Shown: positions 1 through 9,826, counted from the first letter of the stretch. The stretch: 64,000 bases of DNA from Chryseobacterium sp. RU37D (GCF_900156075.1 NZ_FTMM01000012.1:31645-95644), one strand, 5' to 3'. A program made the numbers and translations. Notes: generated from the letters alone by a model not told the origin.

Positions 1-1
1 A

Positions 2-1066
2 ATGGATTTACTTACATTTAAACTTATACTTGTACTAGCGCTTTTCCTGCTTTCGTTAACGATTGCGGCCTACTCTACTTGGGCAGAAAGAAAAGTTGCC
101 TCTATCATGCAGGATAGAATTGGTCCCAACAGAGCTGGACCTTTCGGATTGTTGCAGCCTCTTGCTGACGGTGGAAAGTTCTTCTTTAAAGAAGATTTTA
201 CACCTGCCAATGCAGAAAAATTCCTTTTCGTATTGGGACCGGCTTTGGTAATGTTTATTTCATTAATCACGGGAGCGGTTATTCCTTGGGGTAAAAGTTT
301 AAATATTGCAGGTACTTCTTATGATCTTCAGGTGGCTAACATCGATGTTGGTGTACTTTTCATCATCGGAATGGCTTCAATTGGTGTTTACGGAATCATG
401 ATCGGAGGTTGGGCTTCAAACAACAAATATTCATTATTAGGTGCAATCCGTGCTTCTTCTCAGATGATTTCTTACGAATTGGCAATGGGATTGGCTTTGC
501 TTTCTATCATTATGATGACGGGAAGTTTAGATTTAAAAGAAATTACGGCAAGTCAGACCAACGGAAAACTTTGGGGATTAATTCCTTGGGTTTCAGGTCT
601 TAACTGGAATATTTTCTATCAGCCGATTGCTTTCCTTGTTTTCTTTGTAGCAGCTTTAGCAGAAACAAACAGACACCCTTTCGATTTACCTGAGTGTGAA
701 TCTGAATTGGTAACAGGATATTCTACAGAATACTCATCCATGAAATTAGGTTTATACATGTTCGGTGAATACGTGAATATGTTTATTTCCAATGCGATCA
801 TGGTCGTTCTTTTCTTCGGTGGTTACAATTATCCTGGAATTGAGTGGGTAACTCAAAACTGGGGTGAAAACACTGCAGGGATCTTGAGTATCGTAGCATT
901 TTTAACTAAAACGGTAATTGGAATTTTGATCTTCATGTGGATCAGATGGACGCTTCCAAGATTTAGATATGACCAACTAATGCATTTAGGTTGGAAAACT
1001 TTAATTCCAATGGCATTGGTAAACTTATTAATTACGGGTGCTGTGATTTTAGCATTTGGAAATTAA
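2..1066 (+). CDS. nuoH: NADH-quinone oxidoreductase subunit H
   Basis: Membrane-arm subunit of respiratory complex I, sitting where the quinone pocket meets the peripheral arm. The 354-residue product is almost entirely membrane helix and carries the family signatures: ERK at residues 29-31, then GPNRAGPFG at 41-49 and LQPLADG just after, and an ETNRHPFDLPE loop near 220-230 followed by SELVTG. The ATG at position 2 gives a normal N-terminus, so the gene looks complete although the window starts here; the peripheral-arm genes should lie just outside. The 128-bp gap to nuoI is the only sizeable gap in the block and contains a palindrome plus repeated short words. Confidence 0.95.
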   Translation: MDLLTFKLILVLALFLLSLTIAAYSTWAERKVASIMQDRIGPNRAGPFGLLQPLADGGKFFFKEDFTPANAEKFLFVLGPALVMFISLITGAVIPWGKSLNIAGTSYDLQVANIDVGVLFIIGMASIGVYGIMIGGWASNNKYSLLGAIRASSQMISYELAMGLALLSIIMMTGSLDLKEITASQTNGKLWGLIPWVSGLNWNIFYQPIAFLVFFVAALAETNRHPFDLPECESELVTGYSTEYSSMKLGLYMFGEYVNMFISNAIMVVLFFGGYNYPGIEWVTQNWGENTAGILSIVAFLTKTVIGILIFMWIRWTLPRFRYDQLMHLGWKTLIPMALVNLLITGAVILAFGN

Positions 1067-1077
1067 TTATTTTATCT

Positions 1078-1110
1078 AAACCTTATAGGTTTTAAAAATC
1101 TATAAGGTTT
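1078..1110. repeat. palindrome of the AACCT-AGGTTT type inside the nuo operon
   Basis: A 12-bp inverted repeat (1078-1089 against 1099-1110) with a T/A-rich centre, core words AAACCTTATAGG and TATAAGGTTT. It is not followed by a T-run, so it does not look like an intrinsic terminator, and complex I genes continue downstream. A related degenerate palindrome with the same TTTTAAAAA centre lies at 16520-16555, which suggests a dispersed repeat rather than a site specific to nuo. Confidence 0.6.
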
Positions 1111-1153
1111 GTGTATTAATAGAATATTAAAAATTAAGATAACAGGCAAGATT

Positions 1154-1190
1154 AGTCTAAAATCTAATGTCTAACATCTAACATCTATAA
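1154..1190. repeat. simple-word repeat, TCTAACATCTAA type
   Basis: Imperfect tandem words built from TCTAA, ATCTAA and ACATCTA occupy the last 40 bases before nuoI. The same vocabulary, on either strand, recurs between genes at 30084-30115, 32191-32226 and 47741-47779, and nowhere inside a gene that I noticed. Confidence 0.55.
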
Positions 1191-1194
1191 TTAA

Positions 1195-1752
1195 ATGAAA
1201 CTTACGAACAGATCAAAAGTTGTTTCTAATAAAGAAATGACCCTTGCTGAAAAAATCTACTTACCTGCGATTATTACAGGAATGGGGATTACATTTAAGC
1301 ATGCTGTAAGAACCGTATTGAAAGGTGCTCCCGCAGTATATTCGTATCCGGAAGTACAGAAACCGAGAGCAGATATCTGGAGAGGTCAGCACGTTTTGAA
1401 AAGAGACGAAGAAGGCAGAGAAAGATGTACAGCTTGCGGACTTTGTGCGGTTGCATGTCCTGCAGAAGCAATTACAATGACTGCTGCTGAAAGAACTAAG
1501 GAAGAAAGAGATCTTTACAGAGAAGAAAAATACGCATCGGTATATGAAATCAATATGCTGAGATGTATTTTCTGCGGTATGTGTGAAGAAGCTTGTCCGA
1601 AATCTGCAATCTATCTTACAGACAGATTGGTAGACGTGGAAACCAACAGAGGTTCTTTCATCTATGGGAAAGATAAATTGGTTGAAAAAATAAATCAAAG
1701 GATTGATATCACTGAAAGACAATCCGAGAAACAAAAAAATGCGGTAAAATAA
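1195..1752 (+). CDS. nuoI: NADH-quinone oxidoreductase subunit I (2x[4Fe-4S])
   Basis: Ferredoxin-like subunit carrying clusters N6a and N6b, the last iron-sulfur steps before N2 and quinone. The 185-residue protein shows two CxxCxxCxxxCP motifs at Cys78/81/84/88 and Cys124/127/130/134. The N-terminal 60 residues are the usual membrane-surface extension. The stop codon overlaps the nuoJ ATG by one base (TAATG), indicating translational coupling. Start chosen at the ATG following the AT-rich repeat block; no Shine-Dalgarno is visible, which is normal for this group. Confidence 0.95.
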   Translation: MKLTNRSKVVSNKEMTLAEKIYLPAIITGMGITFKHAVRTVLKGAPAVYSYPEVQKPRADIWRGQHVLKRDEEGRERCTACGLCAVACPAEAITMTAAERTKEERDLYREEKYASVYEINMLRCIFCGMCEEACPKSAIYLTDRLVDVETNRGSFIYGKDKLVEKINQRIDITERQSEKQKNAVK

Positions 1753-2249
1753 TGGATCAGTTTTTATTTTTCTTGGTGGCGTTTTTAGCAGTGGCGAGTG
1801 CGGTGTATTTCGTATTTGCCAGAAATCCTTTATATGCTATTTTGTCATTAATTGTTACGATGTTTTCTATTGCGGGTATGTACATCCTTCTGAATGCACA
1901 ATTCCTTGCGATTATCCAGATTATTGTATACGCCGGAGCGATCATGGTATTATTCCTTTATATCCTGATGATGCTAAATCTTAATAAACAAGACGAAAGT
2001 AAGAAGAACAATACTTTAAAATTTATTGGAGTTTTTACGGCAGGTCTTTTATTAACGGGAATTTTGGGCGTATTCAGAGGTGTTCAGCAAAACCACGTTG
2101 TTGTTGAAAATGTAGACAAAGGCGTTGGTCTTACTAAAAATCTGGGTAGACTTTTGTTTAATGAATATGTTTTACCGTTTGAGCTTGCATCCATCCTTAT
2201 TTTGGCAGGTATTGTAGGTGCGGTATTAATCGGTAAAAAAGATTTATAA
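1752..2249 (+). CDS. nuoJ: NADH-quinone oxidoreductase subunit J
   Basis: Small complex I membrane subunit of 165 residues with about five predicted helices and the conserved helix around residues 55-75 (IIQIIVYAGAIMVLFLYI), the pi-bulge helix that helps couple quinone chemistry to proton transfer. Starts one base inside the nuoI stop and is followed four bases later by nuoK. Confidence 0.94.
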   Translation: MDQFLFFLVAFLAVASAVYFVFARNPLYAILSLIVTMFSIAGMYILLNAQFLAIIQIIVYAGAIMVLFLYILMMLNLNKQDESKKNNTLKFIGVFTAGLLLTGILGVFRGVQQNHVVVENVDKGVGLTKNLGRLLFNEYVLPFELASILILAGIVGAVLIGKKDL

Positions 2250-2253
2250 AATT

Positions 2254-2583
2254 ATGGGAGAAGTAAATACATTTATACAAAGCATCCCTCTGAATTATTT
2301 CATCATTCTTTCTTCTGTATTATTCAGTTTAGGAGTGTTGGGCGTATTGTTGAGAAAAAATGCTATTGTTATTTTGGGTTGTGTTGAGCTTATGCTAAAT
2401 TCTACGAACCTTTTATTGGCTGCATTTTCTGCGTACAAAGGTAACGGAGACGGACAACTTTTAGTTTTCTTCATTATGGTGGTTGCTGCTGCGGAAGTGG
2501 CGGTTGGTTTGGCAATTATTGCTATGCTATATAGAAATACCCGTTCTGTTGATGTAAGTATATTTAATAAATTAAGAGGATAA
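2254..2583 (+). CDS. nuoK: NADH-quinone oxidoreductase subunit K
   Basis: Complex I subunit homologous to Mrp antiporter MrpC, 109 residues, three helices. The two buried glutamates of the proton path are present: Glu45 in CVELMLNSTNLLL and Glu81 in AAAEVAVGLAI, matching the pair known from characterised NuoK proteins. Separated from nuoL by two bases. Confidence 0.95.
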   Translation: MGEVNTFIQSIPLNYFIILSSVLFSLGVLGVLLRKNAIVILGCVELMLNSTNLLLAAFSAYKGNGDGQLLVFFIMVVAAAEVAVGLAIIAMLYRNTRSVDVSIFNKLRG

Positions 2584-2585
2584 GA

Positions 2586-4499
2586 ATGGAGAATTTAATA
2601 TATGCAATAGTACTTTTACCACTTTTAGGTTTTCTTATTAACGGTCTTTTCGGGAAAAATCTTCCTAAAATTGTTGTGGGTAGTTTGGCTACGGCAATGG
2701 TTTTCGGATCTTTCTGTATTGCAGTAAGTCTTTTCATGAATTTCGATTCTGAAAGTCCTGCTGTTATCGTAAAGGCTTTCAAATGGTTCACAGTAAACGG
2801 AGTTCAGATTGATTTCGGATTCCAGATCGATCAGCTTTCATTAATGATGGTAATGATTATCACAGGAATCGGATCTTTAATTCACCTGTACTCTATCGGA
2901 TACATGAGCCACGATAAAGGTTTTTATAAGTTTTTTACTTATTTAAATCTATTCATCTTCTCCATGTTATTATTGGTAATGGGATGTAACTACCTTATCT
3001 TATTCATTGGATGGGAAGGTGTAGGATTATGTTCTTATTTACTAATCGGATTCTGGTATACTAACGAAGAATACGGTAAAGCAGCGAGAAAAGCATTCAT
3101 CATGAACAGAATCGGTGACCTTGCGTTATTGATCGGTATTTTCATGATTGCAGCACAGACAAATTCATTAGATTATATTTCTGTAGCGCAAAACGCCGGA
3201 AAATTTGAATTAGACGGAACAGTAATTATCTTTATTACAGCGAGTTTATTTATCGGTGCAACTGGTAAATCTGCACAGGTTCCATTATATACTTGGTTAC
3301 CGGACGCGATGGCTGGTCCAACTCCTGTTTCTGCGTTAATTCACGCGGCAACGATGGTAACGGCGGGTATTTATTTAGTAGTAAGATCAAACTTCTTATT
3401 TACTTTAGCACCAACTGTTCAGGGAGGAATTTTATTCATCGGATTCTTAACAGCTGCTTTGGCAGGATTCTACGCATTACGTCAGAACGACATCAAAAAA
3501 GTATTGGCATATTCTACAGTTTCACAACTTGGATTTATGTTCATCGCTTTAGGACTTGGAGCTTATACAACAGCAATGTTCCACGTAATGACGCATGCTT
3601 TCTTCAAAGCATTATTATTCTTAGGAGCAGGTTCTGTAATCCACGCCATGAGCAACGAACAGGATATGCGTTTCATGGGAGGTTTGAAAAAGTACATTCC
3701 AATCACTCACGCAACTTTCTTAGTTGGAACACTGGCAATTTCAGGATTCCCTTTATTATCAGGGATGATTTCAAAAGACGAAATTTTAGTAGCAGCTTTT
3801 GCAAAAAATCCTATTTACTGGGTAATCTTATTCATTTTAGCAGCTATTACTGCAACATATATGTTCAGATTATATTATTTGACTTTCCACGGAGAGTTCA
3901 GAGGTACTGAAGATCAAAAGCACCACTTACACGAAAGCCCATCTAACATGACATTACCTTTGATCGTATTGGCTATTCTTTCTGTTTTGGGTGGTTTAAT
4001 TAATCTTCCTCACTTCATCGGTCACGGTCATTATGCTAAATTAATGGAATGGTTGAAGCCGGTTCTTACTGAGGAAAGCTTTAAACAAATGGAAGCTACT
4101 CTTTCTGGAGTTCCGTTTGGTACTGAAATGATACTTTTAGGAGCAACAGTTTTAATGTTCTTCTGTGTTTGGTTCATTGTTAAAAATACTTACGTGAACA
4201 AGAAAAAACAAGCTCTTCCTGAAGAGCAATACACTGGATGGGAAAAACTGTCTGCTAAAAAATTATATGTTGACGAACTTTACAATGCATTAATTGTAAA
4301 AACTGTTGAAGGATTAGGACGCGGAGGAAAGATGTTTGATAAAGGTATTCTTGATCGTTTTGTAGACTTCGTAGGTGAAGGTGCTGAAGACAGCGGAAAA
4401 GCGATGAAGCGTATCCAGAATGGAAATGTAGAAAACTACATTCTAATCATGTCTTTGGCTGTGGGAATTATACTGATTGTTAACTTTATATTACAATAA
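2586..4499 (+). CDS. nuoL: NADH-quinone oxidoreductase subunit L
   Basis: The distal antiporter-like proton pump of complex I. At 637 residues it has the normal NuoL length, including the long C-terminal part that forms the lateral helix along the membrane arm. Key proton-path motifs are intact: the GWEGVG helix near residue 140, GKSAQ with Lys228, and the TWLPDAMAGPTPVSALIH stretch after it. The stop overlaps the nuoM ATG by one base (TAATG). Confidence 0.95.
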   Translation: MENLIYAIVLLPLLGFLINGLFGKNLPKIVVGSLATAMVFGSFCIAVSLFMNFDSESPAVIVKAFKWFTVNGVQIDFGFQIDQLSLMMVMIITGIGSLIHLYSIGYMSHDKGFYKFFTYLNLFIFSMLLLVMGCNYLILFIGWEGVGLCSYLLIGFWYTNEEYGKAARKAFIMNRIGDLALLIGIFMIAAQTNSLDYISVAQNAGKFELDGTVIIFITASLFIGATGKSAQVPLYTWLPDAMAGPTPVSALIHAATMVTAGIYLVVRSNFLFTLAPTVQGGILFIGFLTAALAGFYALRQNDIKKVLAYSTVSQLGFMFIALGLGAYTTAMFHVMTHAFFKALLFLGAGSVIHAMSNEQDMRFMGGLKKYIPITHATFLVGTLAISGFPLLSGMISKDEILVAAFAKNPIYWVILFILAAITATYMFRLYYLTFHGEFRGTEDQKHHLHESPSNMTLPLIVLAILSVLGGLINLPHFIGHGHYAKLMEWLKPVLTEESFKQMEATLSGVPFGTEMILLGATVLMFFCVWFIVKNTYVNKKKQALPEEQYTGWEKLSAKKLYVDELYNALIVKTVEGLGRGGKMFDKGILDRFVDFVGEGAEDSGKAMKRIQNGNVENYILIMSLAVGIILIVNFILQ

Positions 4500-5992
4500 T
4501 GTCTGGTTTATTATTAACATTATTACTATTACCTCTAGTAGGTTCGGGATTAGTTTTTGCATGGAAAGATAAATCCAGCAAATATTTGGCACTGGGAATT
4601 GCATTGGTTCAAATGCTTGTTACCTTCTACATTACAGCGGATTTTAATTTTACGCCAACAGTAGACAGCGTATTGCAGCACGAGATCAATTACCCTTGGT
4701 CACAATTTATGAAGAGTTCTCTTCACTTCGGGATCGATGGGATGAGTTTGCTTCTTTTATTGTTGACTAATATTTTAGCGCCAATCATTATTTTATCTTC
4801 TTTTAATGAAAATGTAAGCTACAGAAATACATTCTACGGTTTGATCCTGCTGATGCAGTTCGGTCTTGTAGGAGTTTTCACTTCGTTGGACGGATTATTG
4901 TTCTATATTTTCTGGGAAGTAACATTGATTCCGATCTGGTTTATTGCCGGACTTTGGGGTCAGGAAAATAAAAGATTTGAATTCACTACGAAATTCTTCG
5001 TATATACATTCGTTGGGTCATTATTTATGTTAGCCGGATTAATTTATGTTTACAATCACTCTGCATCTTTTGCCCTGACAGATTTATATAATGCTCAATT
5101 AAACGAAACACAACAAACGGTGGTATTCTGGTTTATTTTCTTTGCATTTGCAGTAAAATTACCGGTATTTCCTTTCCATACTTGGCAACCGGATACGTAT
5201 ACCTATTCGCCAACTCAAGGCTCGATGCTTTTATCTGGTATCATGCTTAAAATGGCGGTTTATGGAGTTCTTCGTTATTTATTACCAATCACTCCCCTTC
5301 CGATTGCAGGAATTTCAGGACAGATTGTAATTATTTTAGCCATTGTAGGAATTGTACACGGGGCTTTAATTGCTATCATTCAATCAGATATGAAGAGAAT
5401 CATTGCTTATTCTTCTTTCTCTCACGTAGGATTAATGGTTGCAGGTATTTTTGCTTCTGCAGTGATCACTTTAAGAGGAACTTTCAACATCGAAGGTGCT
5501 GAAGGTGCTTTGGTACAGACTTTTGCTCACGGTATCAACGTTGTAGGTTTATTCTACTGTTGTGATATTTTATACAAGAGATTTAAATCAAGAGACATCA
5601 GACAAATGGGAGGTTTGGCGAAAGTTGCTCCTAAATTTGCCGTGTTATTCTTGATCATTATATTAGGTTCAATGGGAGTTCCATTGACTAATGGATTCAT
5701 CGGAGAATTTATTTTGTTGAAATCTGTGTATGATTTTAACGGATTGGCGGCGGTAATCGCTGGTCTTACGGTAATTCTTGCTGCAGTATATTTATTGAGA
5801 TTCTACGGAAAAGCAATGTTTGGGCAAGGAGATGATGCTGTTTTAAGCACAGTAAAAGATTTATCTTCAGTAGAGTTTTCTGTACTGGCAAGTATAGCGG
5901 TTTTTGTGATTATATTTGGTATTTTCCCACAACCGATAATCGAAATGGTGAATAGTTCGTTGAAGTTTATCTACCAATCAATGGTAAGCTAA
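4499..5992 (+). CDS. nuoM: NADH-quinone oxidoreductase subunit M
   Basis: Second antiporter-like subunit of complex I, 497 residues and about 14 helices. The essential glutamate of the FWEVTLIP helix is Glu140, and the lysine helix reads AVKLPVFPFHTWQPD. All membrane-arm pump residues expected of the family are present, so the pump should be functional. Sixteen bases separate it from nuoN. Confidence 0.95.
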   Translation: MSGLLLTLLLLPLVGSGLVFAWKDKSSKYLALGIALVQMLVTFYITADFNFTPTVDSVLQHEINYPWSQFMKSSLHFGIDGMSLLLLLLTNILAPIIILSSFNENVSYRNTFYGLILLMQFGLVGVFTSLDGLLFYIFWEVTLIPIWFIAGLWGQENKRFEFTTKFFVYTFVGSLFMLAGLIYVYNHSASFALTDLYNAQLNETQQTVVFWFIFFAFAVKLPVFPFHTWQPDTYTYSPTQGSMLLSGIMLKMAVYGVLRYLLPITPLPIAGISGQIVIILAIVGIVHGALIAIIQSDMKRIIAYSSFSHVGLMVAGIFASAVITLRGTFNIEGAEGALVQTFAHGINVVGLFYCCDILYKRFKSRDIRQMGGLAKVAPKFAVLFLIIILGSMGVPLTNGFIGEFILLKSVYDFNGLAAVIAGLTVILAAVYLLRFYGKAMFGQGDDAVLSTVKDLSSVEFSVLASIAVFVIIFGIFPQPIIEMVNSSLKFIYQSMVS

Positions 5993-6008
5993 TTTGATAT
6001 TTTAAAAA

Positions 6009-7394
6009 ATGAGTGTTTTAATTATTGTTTTCCTAACGGCAGTTGTTGCGTTATTTTCAGGAGTTTTTGAACAAGGGAAATTCGCAAGATACATTGGGAT
6101 TTTGGGATTAATCATCGCATTATGGGTAAGTTTCATGCCGGAATGTGCTTTCTTCGGACAGTACAGACATATGTATGACTATACAGCCAATACTGCGTTA
6201 TTCACAAAAATATCAATTGTAACGACATTATTATTATTCTTTTTGGGAGGTTTTGCATTTAGCAATCACAGAAGTCACCAATCAGAATTATATGCATTGA
6301 TGCTTTTTGCATTGTGCGGTGGAATTATCCTTTTCGGATACCAAAACTTAGTAACGTTATTCTTAGGAGTTGAAATTCTTTCTATTCCATTATACGTAAT
6401 GGCGGGAGCTAACAAAACAGATCTTAGATCAAACGAAGCTTCAATTAAATATTTCTTAATGGGTGCATTCGCAACAGGTTTCTTGTTGTTCGGTATTGCA
6501 TTTATCTACGGAAGTGTCGGAAGTTTCGATTTATATAAAATCCAGGATTTTGGAGTTTCAAATCCAAAAGATGTGATGTTCATCTTAGGAGTATTATTGA
6601 TTCTTTGTGCATTGGCATTCAAAGTAGCATTAGCACCGTTCCACATGTGGAGCCCTGATGTTTATTACGGCGCGCCTTCATTAATCACAGCTTTCATGGC
6701 AAGTGTTGTAAAAATCTCAGGTTTCTTCGCATTGTTCAGATTAATGACCATCGGATTTGGTGGTGTTACAGAAGAATGGATTAATGTTTTTGGAGTATTC
6801 TTAATTATTACTTTACTTTTAGCAAATGTTATGGGTCTTGCTCAGACAAATGCAAAAAGAATGTTGGCATACTCTTCAGTTTCTCACGCAGGATACATCG
6901 GGTTGGTGTTCTTCGGAATGACAAGCCTTTCTACTTATAATTTAGCGTTCTATTTATTCGCGTACGCTTTATCAACAGTAGGAGTTTTCATGTGTTTGAT
7001 CTATGTTGAAAAACTGAAAAGAGAAACGTCTTTCGGAGCTTTCAAAGGATTGGCTAAAACAGAACCTTTATTGGCAACAGTAGCGGCAATTTCTATGCTT
7101 TCAATGGCAGGAGTTCCGTTAACGGCTGGTTTCATGGGGAAATTTTCTTTATTCTCTCAAGCGATGAATTCTAACCACGGAGTCTTTCTTGTACTAATAG
7201 CGGTTTTAGGTTCTGCAGTATCTATTGCTTATTATTTAAGACTCATCATTTCGATGTTCTTCTTTAAAGAAAGCACATTCAAATCTTCAGAAAAAGTAAC
7301 CCTTACATACAATATTGTGGGAGTAGTTGTTCTGGCAGCAATCATTGTTTTAGGAGTTGCCCCTGACTTATTTGCAGGAATATTCGGATTGTAA
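6009..7394 (+). CDS. nuoN: NADH-quinone oxidoreductase subunit N
   Basis: Third antiporter-like subunit, 461 residues. The proton-path glutamate lies in VEILSIPLYVM (Glu122) and the lysine in AFKVALAPFHMWSPD (Lys205). It is the last gene of the nuo cluster, followed 21 bases later by a strong intrinsic terminator, so transcription of the complex I operon ends here. Confidence 0.95.
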   Translation: MSVLIIVFLTAVVALFSGVFEQGKFARYIGILGLIIALWVSFMPECAFFGQYRHMYDYTANTALFTKISIVTTLLLFFLGGFAFSNHRSHQSELYALMLFALCGGIILFGYQNLVTLFLGVEILSIPLYVMAGANKTDLRSNEASIKYFLMGAFATGFLLFGIAFIYGSVGSFDLYKIQDFGVSNPKDVMFILGVLLILCALAFKVALAPFHMWSPDVYYGAPSLITAFMASVVKISGFFALFRLMTIGFGGVTEEWINVFGVFLIITLLLANVMGLAQTNAKRMLAYSSVSHAGYIGLVFFGMTSLSTYNLAFYLFAYALSTVGVFMCLIYVEKLKRETSFGAFKGLAKTEPLLATVAAISMLSMAGVPLTAGFMGKFSLFSQAMNSNHGVFLVLIAVLGSAVSIAYYLRLIISMFFFKESTFKSSEKVTLTYNIVGVVVLAAIIVLGVAPDLFAGIFGL

Positions 7395-7415
7395 AAATTC
7401 ATGATAAAAATAATA

Positions 7416-7447
7416 AACCACAACCCGCGAAGTTGTGGTTTTTTTTT
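7416..7447 (+). terminator. intrinsic terminator of the nuo operon
   Basis: Perfect 10-bp stem (AAACCACAAC at 7416-7425 with GTTGTGGTTT at 7433-7442), 7-nt loop, and a run of eight Ts ending at 7447. It directly follows nuoN. Confidence 0.9.
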
Positions 7448-7470
7448 AACTTTACTCTAAATTTCACCTT

Positions 7471-9771
7471 TTGTCAGATCTCTACAAAAAAGACGCCCCA
7501 TTTCAGGTATATATTTCGTTCAAAAAATATTTGGATGTGCTTGAGCATATCCGCTATAACGACCGTTTGGAATACCGCGTCAACTATGCCGAATCGATTA
7601 TCGAAAAAACAAAAAATTTCAAAGAGCTTAGAGATGGCTTTCAGGATACTTCTCTGCTGGAAAAAAATGATGACCTCATCAAACTCCTGCTGGCTGACCT
7701 CTTCCCTACCGGATTGACAAATAACGAAATAAAAGCCGCAAGCATCCCCCTTTCAAATATTACCTTCAATTATACGGAAAGATTTAAAGCCATATTAAAA
7801 GATGCCGGGAAAGATTTCGAGATTGAGCTGAGGAATATCGACGACGATGAATTTTATGTTTTTTGCTGCTGCCTGATTTTACAGAGCTATTTTAAACGGG
7901 ATATAAAAAGTAACATTCCGTTTTACTACGACATCCCGAATAAGCACGGAATCATGAAGCATTACAAAATCACGGTGAATGCAGATTTTACGGAACTTTG
8001 CCCTACAGATAAAGCAAAAATTCCATCAGCTGAAGTCTTGGATATGTTACTCGAAAATCTGGATGACATTAAGCTCTGGAAAAAATATTTCCCTTCAAAA
8101 TCATGGATATTAAAGGGATTTTCAATTATTTCTTTGGTAGATTGTACTTCAGAAGTTGCTTTGTCGGATTTAAAATCAACAATGATTCAGATTGATCCGG
8201 AAAATTTTAATCCTGATGAGAATTTAATAGAAATTTTTAAATCTTATTTTGATGTAGCACAGCTTAATTTCGGATTAATGCTTTTCAATAAAAAAGATCA
8301 AAGGCTTGAAAAGCTGCCTATTTATGAAAATGTTTTTACCAATCATATTCTCGATTTCTGGATCAATGCTTTTGATGAAGAAACGAGAAAAAATACATTC
8401 ACCAGTTTAAATCATAATTCAAAACCAATTGTCGTTTCCAATATTGAGAATCTGGATCATGATATAAAATCGCTGCCTTCTTTCAGAATTTTAAGGGATA
8501 ATAAAATCAACAGCTTTATGGTGATCCCTATCGTGAAAGATAATGAGCTGCTGGCAATTATGGAATTTACTTCACCCATCGCAAATAGCTTCAACGGATT
8601 AAAGCTCAAAAAATTAGAGTTTTTCTCAGACATGATTTTGTTCTCCTTAAACAGGTTCAGCTTTGAGAAAAATTACCAGATCGAAGCGATTATTCAACGG
8701 GAATATACTACCATTCATGACAGCGTAGTCTGGAAATTCAGGAATGAAGCCGAGAAATATTTCAATGCCTCTCTTGCAAAAAAAATATATACTTTAAAGC
8801 AGATTTCATTTAAAAATCTTACCCCACTTTTCGGTTTTTCAGATATCCGTTCATCTTCAGAAAAACGGTTTAGTTTAATGCTCGAAGATTTGAACCAGCA
8901 GATCGAATCGCTCCATCAAATTTTTTCGTTAATTAATTCAGAATCCGAAAAATATATATTGGCTTTAGATATTTTTGAAAATGAATTAAACAACGAAATT
9001 AAAGCCGACAGTGAACAGCGTTTCCAGCGGTTATTGAGGGACGAAATCCACCATTTCCTGCAGGGAAAATTAGAAATAAAATCATCAAGCGAAGTCAAAG
9101 CTAAGATCAAAGATTATTTTGCCCAAGTATTTCCGCAAACAGATCTTTTCTATGCCAACAGGAAAAGCCTGGATGATTCTATCACACTCGTAAATAGAAA
9201 GCTGGCAGACATGCTGGACGAAGCTCAGGTAAAAGCCCAACAGATTTTCCCACATTATTATGAAAGGTTTAAATCCGATGGTGTTGAGCACAATCTTTAT
9301 ACCGGCCAGAATATTGCCCCGGAGCTTCATTATCATTCAAAAATAGTTCATAAGCTAAGATACTGGCAATTAAAAACGATTTGTAATATGGAGCTTGAAT
9401 TTCAAAATTTCAAAAAAGATCTTCCAATAAACCTCGATATTGCTTCATTAATTTTCGTTTATAATGAAAAAGTCGATATACGATTCAGAATGGATGAAAA
9501 ACGATTCGATGTAGATGGAGCCTATAATTCTTATTATGAAATCATCAAAAAACGCCTTGATAAAGCTCATGTAAAAGATTCCACAGACAGGATTACCTGC
9601 CCGGGAAAGATCACTATTGTCTATTTTGGCATGGAAAATCAAAAGGAATACCTGGAATATATTAACAAATTACAGAAAAAAAACATCCTCAAAAACGATG
9701 TAGAATTCTTAAGGGTCGAAGATCTGCAGGGAACTACCGGACTTTTGGCTTTAAGGGTTTCTTTAGCGTAA
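7471..9771 (+). CDS. large GAF-domain protein of unknown function
   Basis: 766-residue soluble protein with no signal peptide or membrane helix. Residues about 250-396 look like a GAF small-molecule sensor domain (the VIPIVKDNELLAIMEFTSP strand is typical), flanked by long helical regions of about 240 and 370 residues with no output domain I recognise: no kinase, cyclase, GGDEF or helix-turn-helix motif. Start: the reading frame is closed by a stop at 7447, and the only plausible initiator before the conserved-looking N-terminus is TTG at 7471. It stands alone, with a terminator on each side. I recall similar proteins as conserved in Chryseobacterium, but the function is unknown. Confidence 0.85.
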   Translation: MSDLYKKDAPFQVYISFKKYLDVLEHIRYNDRLEYRVNYAESIIEKTKNFKELRDGFQDTSLLEKNDDLIKLLLADLFPTGLTNNEIKAASIPLSNITFNYTERFKAILKDAGKDFEIELRNIDDDEFYVFCCCLILQSYFKRDIKSNIPFYYDIPNKHGIMKHYKITVNADFTELCPTDKAKIPSAEVLDMLLENLDDIKLWKKYFPSKSWILKGFSIISLVDCTSEVALSDLKSTMIQIDPENFNPDENLIEIFKSYFDVAQLNFGLMLFNKKDQRLEKLPIYENVFTNHILDFWINAFDEETRKNTFTSLNHNSKPIVVSNIENLDHDIKSLPSFRILRDNKINSFMVIPIVKDNELLAIMEFTSPIANSFNGLKLKKLEFFSDMILFSLNRFSFEKNYQIEAIIQREYTTIHDSVVWKFRNEAEKYFNASLAKKIYTLKQISFKNLTPLFGFSDIRSSSEKRFSLMLEDLNQQIESLHQIFSLINSESEKYILALDIFENELNNEIKADSEQRFQRLLRDEIHHFLQGKLEIKSSSEVKAKIKDYFAQVFPQTDLFYANRKSLDDSITLVNRKLADMLDEAQVKAQQIFPHYYERFKSDGVEHNLYTGQNIAPELHYHSKIVHKLRYWQLKTICNMELEFQNFKKDLPINLDIASLIFVYNEKVDIRFRMDEKRFDVDGAYNSYYEIIKKRLDKAHVKDSTDRITCPGKITIVYFGMENQKEYLEYINKLQKKNILKNDVEFLRVEDLQGTTGLLALRVSLA

Positions 9772-9798
9772 AAACTCATTTCAATCGGAATGAGTTTT
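9771..9798. terminator. bidirectional terminator between convergent genes
   Basis: Ten-bp perfect stem AAAACTCATT (9771-9780) with AATGAGTTTT (9789-9798), with A/T runs at both ends, between the GAF gene (+) and the HD-PycTM gene (-). Confidence 0.7.
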
Positions 9799-9826
9799 CA
9801 CATTACTTACTATTTAATTCTACTTT

